A DNA stretch of 11,396 nucleotides from Bacteroidales bacterium (lineage in GTDB: Bacteria > Bacteroidota > Bacteroidia > Bacteroidales > ML635J-15): NCBI GenBank assembly GCA_028696755.1, contig JAQVGK010000056.1, forward strand, positions 1 through 11,396. The letters are read 5' to 3'. Positions within the stretch are counted from its first letter, which is position 1. Each line of letters begins with the position of its first letter. The notes beneath the pieces are model-generated. The model worked only from the letters and a program-made list of their open reading frames with translations, did not search any database and was not told the DNA's origin. Made by a program: the position numbers and the translations under genes. Shown one piece after another: positions 1 through 6,509 of the stretch.

Positions 1-401
1 AGCTGTCCCTGTTTTGACAAGGGGTAGGTTTTTAAAAATCATAAAACAAATACCGTAAGCGTCTGAATATCTGATAGTTACAATTTATATTGAACTAAAT
101 TTTATTTTTTGTCGGTTGATACTGATTCTTAAAATAAAATATTATTTCATCGAATAATTTTGATACCTAATAGAATTGCGAAGTTAAATGTTTAATGTGA
201 ATTTTTGTTAATTCAAGTAAAGATATGTAATTGGGAATTTTAGCAAATAGCATCTGATAGTTTAAGTTTTTATGGCATTTTTGCATGCGTTGAATTAATT
301 ATTTTATTATTGTATATTATTTGCGCTCTGATTCAATTGATTTTTTTTATCTTTATAAAAATTTTAAAATCATTTTATAACTTAATTAAAACTATAAAGT
401 C
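1..401. other. AT-rich stretch without a recognisable gene
   Basis: No open frame in this stretch looks coding: stops are frequent in all frames and composition is strongly AT-rich. An 11-base word, ATCTGATAGTT, occurs twice (about 70-80 and 252-262), which is little more than expected here. The last 120 bases probably hold the promoter and leader of the small gene at 402. The first 24 bases contain a CCC...GGGG pairing followed by a T-run, which could be the end of a terminator for a gene left of the window, but the stem is too weak to call. Confidence 0.5.
280..312 (+). promoter_or_regulatory. Candidate Bacteroidetes-type promoter for the lysine-rich peptide gene
   Basis: TTTG at 280-283 is followed after 21 bases by TATTATTG at 305-312, one base off the Bacteroidetes -7 consensus TAnnTTTG. 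Transcription would start near 318-320, giving a leader of about 83 bases before the ATG at 402. AT-rich DNA yields such matches by chance, so this is only a candidate. Confidence 0.35.
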
Positions 402-503
402 ATGGCAAAATCTAAAGACGCAAAAAAGGAAACTAAGAAAGAGCCAGCAAAATCGGCTAAAGAAAAAAAAGCAGAAAAAAGAGAAAAGAAGGCTAAAAAA
501 TAG
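402..503 (+). CDS. Small lysine-rich basic peptide (33 aa)
   Basis: A 33-codon frame runs from ATG at 402 to TAG at 501-503. It has about 15 lysines and otherwise mostly Ala and Glu, with no aromatic residue, no Cys and no hydrophobic stretch. Repeated AKK/EKK-type triplets resemble the C-terminal tails of histone H1-like bacterial proteins, so nucleic-acid or RNA association is conceivable, but this is inference from composition only. Support for a real gene comes from context: a candidate promoter about 90 bases upstream, and a Rho-independent terminator whose stem includes the stop codon. A longer overlapping frame (310-537) in another phase is low-complexity and less convincing, since it runs through the terminator. 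The composition is simple, so chance A-rich sequence cannot be excluded. Confidence 0.5.
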   Translation: MAKSKDAKKETKKEPAKSAKEKKAEKREKKAKK

Positions 504-514
504 CCTTTTTTTTT
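489..514 (+). terminator. Rho-independent terminator overlapping the peptide stop codon
   Basis: AAGGCTA (489-495) pairs perfectly with TAGCCTT (501-507) across a five-A loop, and a run of nine T follows at 506-514. The right arm begins with the TAG stop of the 33-aa gene, so the last codons and the terminator share the same bases. On the minus strand the hairpin is followed by a CT-rich tract, so it might also stop transcription coming leftward from the gene at 742-2409. Confidence 0.8.
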
Positions 515-540
515 CTGTCTTTTCGTGTTTTAAATAGCTT

Positions 541-593
541 GCAAAAAGGCTAAGGCGGAGGAGGTTTGCTGCAAACCCCAAAAGGCTTACGCA
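541..593. repeat. Small hairpin flanked by an imperfect direct repeat
   Basis: GGTTTG (563-568) pairs perfectly with CAAACC (572-577) around a CTG loop. It is flanked by two similar words, AAAAGGCTAAGGC (544-556) and AAAAGGCTTACGC (580-592). It lies between two convergent genes and is more GC-rich than its surroundings. No T-run follows, so it is not a standard terminator; it may be part of a dispersed intergenic repeat. Confidence 0.35.
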
Positions 594-741
594 AGTATAT
601 TTAGCAGTTTTTTTCTGTTAGTAGTATGAATATAGGTGGCTGGGGGTTTTGCTTTTTGCGATTGTTTTCAGCATAAAAATATGTTTCACAAACACAGGTT
701 TTATCCTAAAAGATATTACGCAAAATGTCTCGAAGCCACCG

Positions 742-2409
742 TCATCGCTTCCCCACCTCTGGAGGCAAATAATAATACTCCACTCCTTCATGATTCATCT
801 CTGGAACAGGATATTTGGATGCTGATTTAGTTTTTAATTCGTTTCTTCTGTCGGTCGGTAATGTATAATTATTCGGCTCAAAAACTAACCTGTAGAGATT
901 GTAAAGAAACATGTAATCCATTCCGGCATATTCCATTGGCGTTTTCGAATTACGATTTCCTTTGTTGTTGGGCCAGTTTAACCGCGACGACGAAGACCAA
1001 TATGGATGATAATCACTTATCGTATTATCTGTAGTTGGGCCATTTGCAGGCGCAAAGCCGAGCAGCTCAGAATAGTATTTTTTGTCTTCATCAAAAAACT
1101 TTTTCCCAGCAGAGTAAACATTTTTATACTTTGCAGGATGTAAAATTACGAGTACTAATGGGTTGTGCTCATATGTCCAGCCTTCGCGTTTGTCGCCAAG
1201 TAAAAAAAGCAGATCGCATGATTTTTCTTTCCAGTTTATGTCGGCAACACTAGCAAGCGCTCTAAACATGTAATCGTCGATGTTATCTGGGACTGGAAAT
1301 CCGCCGTCTCCTAGAAACTTCATGTTTTTGAAAAGTAAGGCTTTGAACAAATAGGAGGCAAGCCCTTTGTCGGAATTATCGGTGTGATAAATATCTTTTC
1401 CAGTGATGAAATTTGCCGCTTCGGCAATGCCGAACGAATTCATCCAAACGCCCATATCTTCACCGTTTCCTTCAGCTACTAAATCATTTGTTACAGGATT
1501 CATAATATACCAATAACTCGACATAATTCCACCAAATTGATTCTCCGATGGTCGTGCTCGTCCTTTATTCGGTTTTAAAACAATTTTCTGTTCAGGATAC
1601 TCTTGTCGGCAATGCATGACTAATCTATCGGTAAGATCATCCACCCAATTGTCGAACGAAACAATATTTCCTTTCATTATGCCTTTTGATTTTAGATAAT
1701 CGGGAATATAGTCGTTACGAAATTTGATTTCGATTCTGCTAATATCTTCGTCGTCAACTAAGAATTTTACTAGTGCAAGCGATTGAAGCATGTAAATTAT
1801 ATTGTCCTGACTCATTCCTTGTTTGGGAATAACTCCAATCTGAAAAATAGATGAGTATCTGTTGGTTCCGTCTTTTGTCTTGTTATGCCAACCATATTCG
1901 TCATTAAAATGTTTATAATATTGACGCCAGAATCCAAGACTTACATCATCGCGAATCAAAAAACCATTAATATCATCGGGATATTTAACCAAGTCCGAAT
2001 CACTAATGCCCGGCTCTGTATTATGATGTTTTCGCAGAGTATATTCAGAATATAAATCAAGTCGCTCTAAAGCGATCATCGAATATAGTAGCATTGCCAA
2101 AGTCTCCTGATAATCTTGATTGTTGTTTTTTAATAGGCGATATTCAGTTGCCAAAATGCCAAGCCAATGATTAAAATTACTATTTCCATCGCTCCAGCTT
2201 ACCCAAGCAACATTGCCTAATGTATCAAGCCTACGATCAACAGCTGGGATGTTTACCCCAAATTGCTCCACGTCTGAACTAATCATAATCCATTCCTGCA
2301 ACAATCTGTTTCGGTAAAGTACATACTTCTCGCTTAAACTCACCGATTTCTCAGCATATATTCCAAGTGAAAAACACAGAATAAAAACTAATAAAAGGCT
2401 TAATCGCAT
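742..2409 (-). CDS. Secreted or periplasmic protein of unknown function (555 aa)
   Basis: The N-terminus is a typical Sec signal peptide: Met-Arg, a hydrophobic core at residues 3-17, and a likely signal peptidase I cut after Ala19 (GIYA|EK). The Cys at 12 lies inside the core with no lipobox around it, so this is probably not a lipoprotein. The mature part is rich in Trp, Tyr, Asp and Asn and looks largely helical. Distinctive stretches are GNGEDMGVWMNSFGIAEA (314-331), DYHPYWSSSSRLNW (466-479) and MEYAGMDYMFLYNLYRLVF (492-510). The pattern is vaguely like helical-toroid glycan-active proteins, but no catalytic signature is recognised and no family is assigned. It is transcribed alone, divergently from the glucosaminidase gene. 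A perfect -7-like element (TATTTTTG on the minus strand, 2433-2426) is close to the start, but no -33 partner is seen. Coding status is secure from length and signal peptide; function is unknown. Confidence 0.88.
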   Translation of the reverse strand: MRLSLLLVFILCFSLGIYAEKSVSLSEKYVLYRNRLLQEWIMISSDVEQFGVNIPAVDRRLDTLGNVAWVSWSDGNSNFNHWLGILATEYRLLKNNNQDYQETLAMLLYSMIALERLDLYSEYTLRKHHNTEPGISDSDLVKYPDDINGFLIRDDVSLGFWRQYYKHFNDEYGWHNKTKDGTNRYSSIFQIGVIPKQGMSQDNIIYMLQSLALVKFLVDDEDISRIEIKFRNDYIPDYLKSKGIMKGNIVSFDNWVDDLTDRLVMHCRQEYPEQKIVLKPNKGRARPSENQFGGIMSSYWYIMNPVTNDLVAEGNGEDMGVWMNSFGIAEAANFITGKDIYHTDNSDKGLASYLFKALLFKNMKFLGDGGFPVPDNIDDYMFRALASVADINWKEKSCDLLFLLGDKREGWTYEHNPLVLVILHPAKYKNVYSAGKKFFDEDKKYYSELLGFAPANGPTTDNTISDYHPYWSSSSRLNWPNNKGNRNSKTPMEYAGMDYMFLYNLYRLVFEPNNYTLPTDRRNELKTKSASKYPVPEMNHEGVEYYYLPPEVGKR

Positions 2410-2462
2410 ATTCAGATTTTTTTCTCAAAAATAATCAGAATTTTTTTAAGTAGTATCTGCTC

Positions 2463-2498
2463 TTAAACGAATGTTACGTTTAAACATTTTTGAAAATG
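2463..2498. promoter_or_regulatory. Two adjacent perfect dyads between divergent genes (possible operator)
   Basis: TTAAACG (2463-2469) and CGTTTAA (2477-2483) form a perfect 7-bp inverted repeat with a 7-base spacer. Immediately next to it, CATTTT (2485-2490) and AAAATG (2493-2498) form another with a 2-base centre. They lie in the 198-bp gap between the divergent secreted protein and glucosaminidase genes, a usual place for operators. No T-run makes either a terminator. No cognate regulator is in the window, so the role is inferred from position. Confidence 0.3.
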
Positions 2499-2607
2499 CC
2501 ATAAGTCTTTCCTTTACTAGGCATTTAACAATATATTGTTGAAATATTAGCTTGTATAAATGAGTTCTAGCTTTAAAGAATCAATATTTTAGCATAAAAA
2601 TGAATTC

Positions 2608-3534
2608 ATGAGGCACATAGCAATTACAATATTAATTTTATTCTGTGGATTTTCGGCCAGCGCACAGATGACGCCCGAACAATATATTGGCAAATATGCC
2701 GAAATGGCTGTTAAAGAAATGAAAAGAAGCGGAGTTCCGGCGAGTATTACACTTTCGCAAGGTATGCTCGAATCGGGTAACGGAAATTCATATTTGGCAA
2801 AGGATGGAAATAATCATTTTGGAATTAAATGCCATAAATGGGAGGGAGAAAAGATTTATGCTGATGATGATGCAAAAGGTGAGTGTTTTAGAAAATACAA
2901 AAGCGTAGAAGAATCTTTTAAAGATCATTCCGACTTTTTGCGTCAAAACAGTCGCTATCATTTTTTGTTCGACCTAGAAATTACCGATTATAAAGGCTGG
3001 GCAAAAGGATTGAAACAAGCTGGTTATGCTACTAGTCCGACTTATGCAGAGAGTTTGATTAAGCTAATCGAGAAATACGAGCTTAACGATTACGATTCGG
3101 GCAAGGCAAAACCAATTGATAATGATAAACCCGACAAACGTCCACGTAAAAATACCGATCCTGTAAACGACCAATTTGTAATTAATCCTTATGCCGACGA
3201 AGTTTACATTAATAATAATGTTCCTTATGTTGTAGTAAAAGATAGTATTATGCTTCGTGATCTGTCCCTGCAGCTTGATTTAATGAACTGGCAACTTGCT
3301 CAGTATAACGATTTGGATAAAGACGCTGCAGTGTATCCCGGCGAACATATCTATATAAAACCAAAACGGAATAAAGCAGAAAAACAATTCAGTACTCACA
3401 CTCTCTCCGAAGGCGAGTCTTTACGGGATGTTTCCCAAAAATATGCTGTAAAAATCAAAAAAATAATGAAGTATAATAACTTTGAAGAAAATCAGGATGT
3501 TAAACCTGGTACAGTTATAAAGTTGAGGAAGTAG
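2608..3534 (+). CDS. Secreted GH73 glucosaminidase with C-terminal LysM (peptidoglycan hydrolase)
   Basis: This 308-aa protein should hydrolyse glycan strands of peptidoglycan as an endo-beta-N-acetylglucosaminidase. A Sec signal peptide covers residues 1-19 or so (cut near SASAQ). The GH73 domain (about 22-158) shows the family's signature: the helix SQGMLESGNGNS with the likely catalytic Glu55, then NNHFGIKC (68-75), KYKSVEESFKDHSDFL (96-111) and GYATSPTYAESLIKLIEKY (140-158). A charged linker follows. Residues about 205-252 look like a degenerate LysM-like segment, and 262-306 form a clearer LysM (HTLSEGESLRDVSQKYAV ... VKPGTVIKL) for binding cell-wall glycan. The same layout is common in Bacteroidetes cell-wall hydrolases linked to cell separation or gliding. 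The start at 2608 places the signal peptide correctly; an ATG at 2600 stops after three codons. It is probably monocistronic. Confidence 0.93.
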   Translation: MRHIAITILILFCGFSASAQMTPEQYIGKYAEMAVKEMKRSGVPASITLSQGMLESGNGNSYLAKDGNNHFGIKCHKWEGEKIYADDDAKGECFRKYKSVEESFKDHSDFLRQNSRYHFLFDLEITDYKGWAKGLKQAGYATSPTYAESLIKLIEKYELNDYDSGKAKPIDNDKPDKRPRKNTDPVNDQFVINPYADEVYINNNVPYVVVKDSIMLRDLSLQLDLMNWQLAQYNDLDKDAAVYPGEHIYIKPKRNKAEKQFSTHTLSEGESLRDVSQKYAVKIKKIMKYNNFEENQDVKPGTVIKLRK

Positions 3535-3676
3535 AGTAGAAAACTCAATTTTTATTGATTAGGGTTGATTCTTGCTTTAATAATGTGAAATATAAAGGCA
3601 TATCTATACTTAAATTTGATACAAGATAGAATATGCAATAGCTATGTGAAAATTTCCAAATATTATTAAATCTAAA

Positions 3677-3709
3677 TGTGTATCATTTCGCCAAAACAAT
3701 TTAACTTTG
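3677..3709 (+). promoter_or_regulatory. Candidate promoter of the MFS permease gene
   Basis: TAACTTTG at 3702-3709 matches the Bacteroidetes -7 consensus TAnnTTTG exactly, and TGTG at 3677-3680 (one base from TTTG) precedes it by 21 bases. Transcription from about 3716 would leave a leader of about 85 bases before the ATG at 3802. Confidence 0.45.
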
Positions 3710-3801
3710 TGTAACAAAATCTGGTTTTTGCAATTTGTGATTAACATTAATAGTCACAGGGAATATGTGGGTAAGATTAGTACGACATTTTTGATAATTT
3801 T

Positions 3802-4998
3802 ATGGAAAATAAAAGAATATTCGGTTTAGAGAGAAATGTCTTTTTTACAGGATTGACAAGTTTTTTTACCGATATATCTGTAAAAATGATTTATAGTGTA
3901 ATGCCTTTATTTTTAATGTCAATAGGTGCATCAAAGACTTCTATTTCATTAATTGAGGGGATTGCTGAGAGTACGGCGTCTTTATTTAAAGCTTTTTCGG
4001 GCTATTGGAGCGATAGAATTGGTAAGAATAAGCCCTTTATGTTAATAGGTTATGGTATAACTGCTTTGATTACTCCATTATATGTTTTAGTCCGTTTTCC
4101 GGTTCAGGTATTACTGTTAAGATTTGTTGAAAGAGTCGGTAAAGGAGTTAGGACTGCGCCACGAGATAGTTTAATTAGCGGGTCAGTACCTAAAAATGAA
4201 ACTGGTAAAAACTTTGGATTTCATAAAGCAATGGACAATAGTGGCGCAATCTTGGGCCCATTAGTTGCTTTTGTGCTATTATACTTTTTCCCATTAGATT
4301 TTAAAAATATATTCCTCATTGCTACTATTCCGGCAATACTCGGAGTAATTTCTATCGCTGTATTTATTAAGGAAGCAAAGCTTGTTAAAAAAGAAAAGAA
4401 TAACAAGTTTCATTTAAATCAACTGCCAAAAAAATTCTACTTCTTTTTATGTATTGTGTTTGTTTTTACGCTTGGCAACTCTGCTGATGCCTTATTGCTA
4501 GTAAAAACTGCTGAAACCGGAATAAATAAATCTTATGTTCCGTTTGTTTATATGATTTTTAATACAGTTTCTGTATTTTTAGCAATCCCTATAGGTAAAA
4601 TATCTGATAAAATAGGTCGCGAAAAACTAATAATTATTGGATTTTTAGTGTATTCAGTCGTGTATTACTTTTTTGGCAGATTTAATAACCTCAACGTATT
4701 TATATTTTTATTTGCATTATATGGTCTTTATAGTGCCTTAGTTGATGGAAGTCAGAAAGCATTGATTTCTGATATTGTTAGTAAAGATCTTAAAGGCACC
4801 GGTTTTGGTTTATATCATGCAGTGTTGGGAATAACGCTTCTTCCGGCAAGTTTAATTGCAGGCTTATTATATGATAAGTTAAATTCCAATGCTCCATTTT
4901 ATTTTGGTTCATCTATGGCGCTTCTGGCTTCTATTCTCATGATAGTTTTTGTAATTGTTGATAAGAAGAACAAAAGAAAGGTAATGGTAAATCAATAA
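3802..4998 (+). CDS. Major facilitator superfamily permease (398 aa)
   Basis: This is an inner-membrane secondary transporter with about 12 predicted membrane segments, the usual MFS length. The loop signature after helix 2 reads GYWSDRIGKNKP (67-78), the MFS motif A, and its degenerate repeat IGKISDKIGREK (264-275) begins the second half, so both six-helix bundles are intact. A distinctive conserved block, VGKGVRTAPRDSLIS (112-126) followed by GKNFGFHKAMDNSGAILGP (135-153), places it in the subgroup of drug-efflux-like bacterial MFS proteins that share this RTAPRD motif. The substrate cannot be told from sequence; export of a small molecule is likely but inferred. It is flanked by 267 and 162 bases of intergenic DNA and has its own candidate promoter, so it is probably monocistronic. 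No disruption is seen. Confidence 0.92.
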   Translation: MENKRIFGLERNVFFTGLTSFFTDISVKMIYSVMPLFLMSIGASKTSISLIEGIAESTASLFKAFSGYWSDRIGKNKPFMLIGYGITALITPLYVLVRFPVQVLLLRFVERVGKGVRTAPRDSLISGSVPKNETGKNFGFHKAMDNSGAILGPLVAFVLLYFFPLDFKNIFLIATIPAILGVISIAVFIKEAKLVKKEKNNKFHLNQLPKKFYFFLCIVFVFTLGNSADALLLVKTAETGINKSYVPFVYMIFNTVSVFLAIPIGKISDKIGREKLIIIGFLVYSVVYYFFGRFNNLNVFIFLFALYGLYSALVDGSQKALISDIVSKDLKGTGFGLYHAVLGITLLPASLIAGLLYDKLNSNAPFYFGSSMALLASILMIVFVIVDKKNKRKVMVNQ

Positions 4999-5096
4999 TT
5001 GAGTTATCTTACTAGCTGAATCAATAATATTAAATTTACTATAACTACAAAACGAAAATTCAATTAGTAAATGCGAATTTATTATTATTTTGTATT

Positions 5097-5130
5097 ATTG
5101 CATTGTTGAAGTTTTATAGAAATAAATTTG
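5097..5130 (+). promoter_or_regulatory. Candidate promoter of the DUF4180 gene
   Basis: TAAATTTG at 5123-5130 is a perfect TAnnTTTG element. ATTG at 5097-5100 precedes it by 22 bases, slightly longer than usual. The start of transcription would be about 25 bases before the ATG at 5161. Confidence 0.35.
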
Positions 5131-5160
5131 TGAATAAAATCTAGCATTGGAATTATTAAA

Positions 5161-5517
5161 ATGAAAATAGAAGTACATACTTTAAAGGATAGCAAAATTG
5201 CCGAATTAATTTCCGACAAAATTATTATTAACAATACAACTGACGGCTTGGACTTATTAGGGAACTTATATTATCAAGGTTTTGACAGAATAATAATTTA
5301 TGAGAAGAATATTACTCCCGCATTTTTCGATCTTAAAACCAGAATAGCAGGCGAGATTCTGCAAAAGTTTTCGAATTATCGTGTCAGATTAGCAATCGTT
5401 GGCGATTTTTCAAAGTATAACAGCAAAAGTTTAGCCGACTTTATTTTTGAAAGCAATAAAGGCAATCATGTAAATTTTGTAGAATCAGTAGAGGATGCAG
5501 TGAAAATGCTTTCGTAG
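5161..5517 (+). CDS. DUF4180 domain protein (118 aa)
   Basis: The whole protein matches the DUF4180 pattern as I know it: an N-terminal beta-rich part, then FFDLKTRIAGEILQKFSNYRVRLAIVGDF (55-83), an SKSLADFIFESNKG segment (88-101) and a C-terminal VESVEDAVKML. It has no signal peptide or membrane segment, so it is cytosolic. The alternating beta and alpha pattern with a conserved LAIVGDF strand resembles STAS-like folds. The biochemical role of the family is not established. Length is normal and both ends look complete. It stands alone between the permease and the broken KilA-N gene and has its own promoter-like site. Confidence 0.88.
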   Translation: MKIEVHTLKDSKIAELISDKIIINNTTDGLDLLGNLYYQGFDRIIIYEKNITPAFFDLKTRIAGEILQKFSNYRVRLAIVGDFSKYNSKSLADFIFESNKGNHVNFVESVEDAVKMLS

Positions 5518-5545
5518 TAGATTATCATATCTTGTCAGAATTATT

Positions 5546-5575
5546 TTTGTAAAAAGAAAATATCTTGTACATTTG
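5546..5575 (+). promoter_or_regulatory. Candidate promoter of the KilA-N pseudogene
   Basis: TTTG at 5546-5549 and TACATTTG at 5568-5575 are both perfect consensus elements, 18 bases apart. Transcription would start near 5582, about 34 bases before the ATG at 5616. It appears preserved although the gene is dead. Confidence 0.45.
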
Positions 5576-5816
5576 AAGAATATGAAGATTGTATTATCAG
5601 ATAAGTTTTTTGTAAATGACAAGAAGCATAAAAATTGATGTAAATGGTAATGAAATAGCAATTGTAAAAAACGACAATAATGATTATATTTCGTTAACCG
5701 ATATTGCTAGGCATAAAGATGCTGAACATACCGATAGTATTATCTAGAACTGGATGCGCAATAGAAATACCATTGAATTACTTGGATTTTGGGAAATTAT
5801 TTATAATCCAAATTTT

Positions 5817-5840
5817 AAACCCCTCGAATTCGAGGGGTTT
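5817..5840. repeat. 24-bp perfect palindrome inside the KilA-N coding sequence
   Basis: Bases 5817-5840 read identically on both strands, centred on GAATTC, with arms AAACCCCTC and GAGGGGTTT. They encode KPLEFEGF, where LEFEG is a conserved KilA-N segment, so at least the middle is dictated by protein sequence. It could fold into a strong hairpin ending in TTT. Confidence 0.8.
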
Positions 5841-5859
5841 AGAAAACAGGCTGGTTTAC

Positions 5860-5926
5860 ACAGTTTTGTAATGACTCCTAAGGAAGCTAGAAATGCAATG
5901 GGGAGAATTATTACATCGATTCTTTC
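5860..5926 (+). repeat. Left copy of a 67-bp direct repeat (target duplication)
   Basis: Identical to 6443-6509 except for one base (G at 5890, C at 6473), at a constant offset of 583. It belongs to the KilA-N reading frame (SFVMTPKEARNAMG...). The last base, C5926, can equally be the first base of the insertion, so the true duplication is 66 or 67 bp. Confidence 0.93.
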
Positions 5927-5939
5927 CTGACTTCGACAC
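5926..5939 (+). repeat. Left terminal inverted repeat of the 517-bp insertion
   Basis: CCTGACTTCGACAC is the perfect reverse complement of 6429-6442. It contains CTTCGACA, also found (reverse-complemented) in the dispersed repeat inside hsdS at 10445-10463. Confidence 0.85.
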
Positions 5940-6260
5940 CTTTTTTCACTTAAATTTGCAACCTTCTGATAATCAGCAGTTTACAAAATATAAAATTACA
6001 AAATGGGTGTCCCCATTAAGTAAAATCAACAATCTTGCGGTAAAAAGGCTTTTATATAGAATTAGAAATGATCGATATTTTCCTATTAAGTTATAGAATA
6101 ATCAGCGATGCTTTGCTTATACAAAGTAAAAACGCTAGGCAAACTGTAAGGAAATAAAATATTACGAGCTTCAAATGTGCGAATAAAGCGGTAATTAGTA
6201 TTCGAAACGACGCGCGTTGGCCATGAAGAAACGCCGGGCCAGCTCCGGCCTTGTGAATGG

Positions 6261-6322
6261 TGGAACAAATAGAACTGTAGCAAAGAGGTTTATCCAGCTT
6301 TGCTTACAGTTCTTTTGTTCCA
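6261..6322. repeat. Long imperfect hairpin inside the insertion
   Basis: The left arm 6261-6285 starts TGGAACAAA and ends GCAAAG; the right arm 6298-6322 starts CTTTGC and ends TTTGTTCCA. The arms pair over 24 bp with only one single-base bulge on each side, and the loop is 12 bases (6286-6297). No T-run follows, so termination is not its obvious role. It is strong enough to form in single-stranded DNA or RNA. Confidence 0.85.
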
Positions 6323-6363
6323 ACAGAGCGGGGGGAAGGATCGTTTCTTCTTGATTTCTTTGT

Positions 6364-6389
6364 AACTTTCTTGATCAAGCAAGAAAGTT
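6364..6389. repeat. 10-bp perfect hairpin near the right end of the insertion
   Basis: AACTTTCTTG (6364-6373) pairs with CAAGAAAGTT (6380-6389) around ATCAAG. A TTTCTTTGTAACTTTCTTG-like context with a CAAG loop recalls dispersed intergenic hairpins I associate with other Bacteroidetes genomes; this is from memory and not tested. Confidence 0.75.
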
Positions 6390-6428
6390 TGAAATGTAAA
6401 ATAAGATATATTTCTGTAGGGTGTCCCA

Positions 6429-6442
6429 GTGTCGAAGTCAGG
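6429..6442 (+). repeat. Right terminal inverted repeat of the 517-bp insertion
   Basis: GTGTCGAAGTCAGG mirrors 5926-5939 exactly and lies directly against the second target copy that begins at 6443. Confidence 0.85.
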
Positions 6443-6509
6443 ACAGTTTTGTAATGACTCCTAAGGAAGCTACAAATGCAATGGGGAGAATTATTACATC
6501 GATTCTTTC
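6443..6509 (+). repeat. Right copy of the 67-bp direct repeat (target duplication)
   Basis: Same sequence as 5860-5926 with a single difference at 6473. Only this copy continues into the original 3' end of the KilA-N frame (TTC TGG TAG), which shows which sequence was the target. Confidence 0.93.

Larger units (their letters stand above)
5926..6442. mobile_element. 517-bp non-autonomous insertion with 14-bp terminal inverted repeats
   Basis: The ends are CCTGACTTCGACAC (5926-5939) and GTGTCGAAGTCAGG (6429-6442), perfect inverted copies. They abut the two copies of the target repeat exactly, as expected for a transposition event. No frame inside looks coding and no transposase remnant is recognised. 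The interior has a long hairpin (6261-6322), a 10-bp hairpin (6364-6389), a small stem AATGGG/CCCATT (6002-6017) and GGGTGTCCC twice (6005-6013 and 6419-6427). The part from about 6200 to 6350 is more GC-rich than its surroundings. It may be a MITE-like derivative of an insertion sequence, or a composite of dispersed intergenic repeats. A target duplication this long is unusual; long ones are known for some IS4-group elements such as IS1549 and IS1634. Confidence 0.65.

Noticed and set aside
1..24. TGTCCCTGTTTTGACAAGG near the window start looks a little like the right end of the 517-bp insertion (TGTCCCAGTGTCGAAGTCAGG).
   Set aside because: Only TGTCCC is shared without gaps; the rest needs a two-base gap and several mismatches, so it is not a second copy on this evidence.
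310..537. A 75-codon plus-strand frame over the lysine-rich gene.
   Set aside because: It is low-complexity, runs through the terminator and competes with the better-supported 33-aa frame in another phase.
3534..3558. A possible terminator after the glucosaminidase gene (GAGT/ACTC, then TCAAT/ATTGA).
   Set aside because: Stems are only 4-5 bp and AT-rich, and no proper T-run follows.
5582..5638. An 18-aa frame (MKIVLSDKFF...) just before the KilA-N start.
   Set aside because: Too short, overlaps the KilA-N frame and has no support beyond an ATG close to the predicted transcription start.
5893..6096. A 67-codon frame across the left junction of the insertion.
   Set aside because: It starts inside the KilA-N target repeat in a different phase and crosses the transposition junction, so it is a chance fusion.
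6086..6283. A 65-codon minus-strand frame in the insertion.
   Set aside because: It overlaps hairpin sequence and matches no protein family I know; it is likely a chance reading of repeat DNA.
6233..6330. Integron attC-like site suggested by the large hairpin and nearby GTTGGCC and GTTCCAAC.
   Set aside because: The core spacing does not fit R'/R'' attC boxes and no integrase or cassette structure is present.
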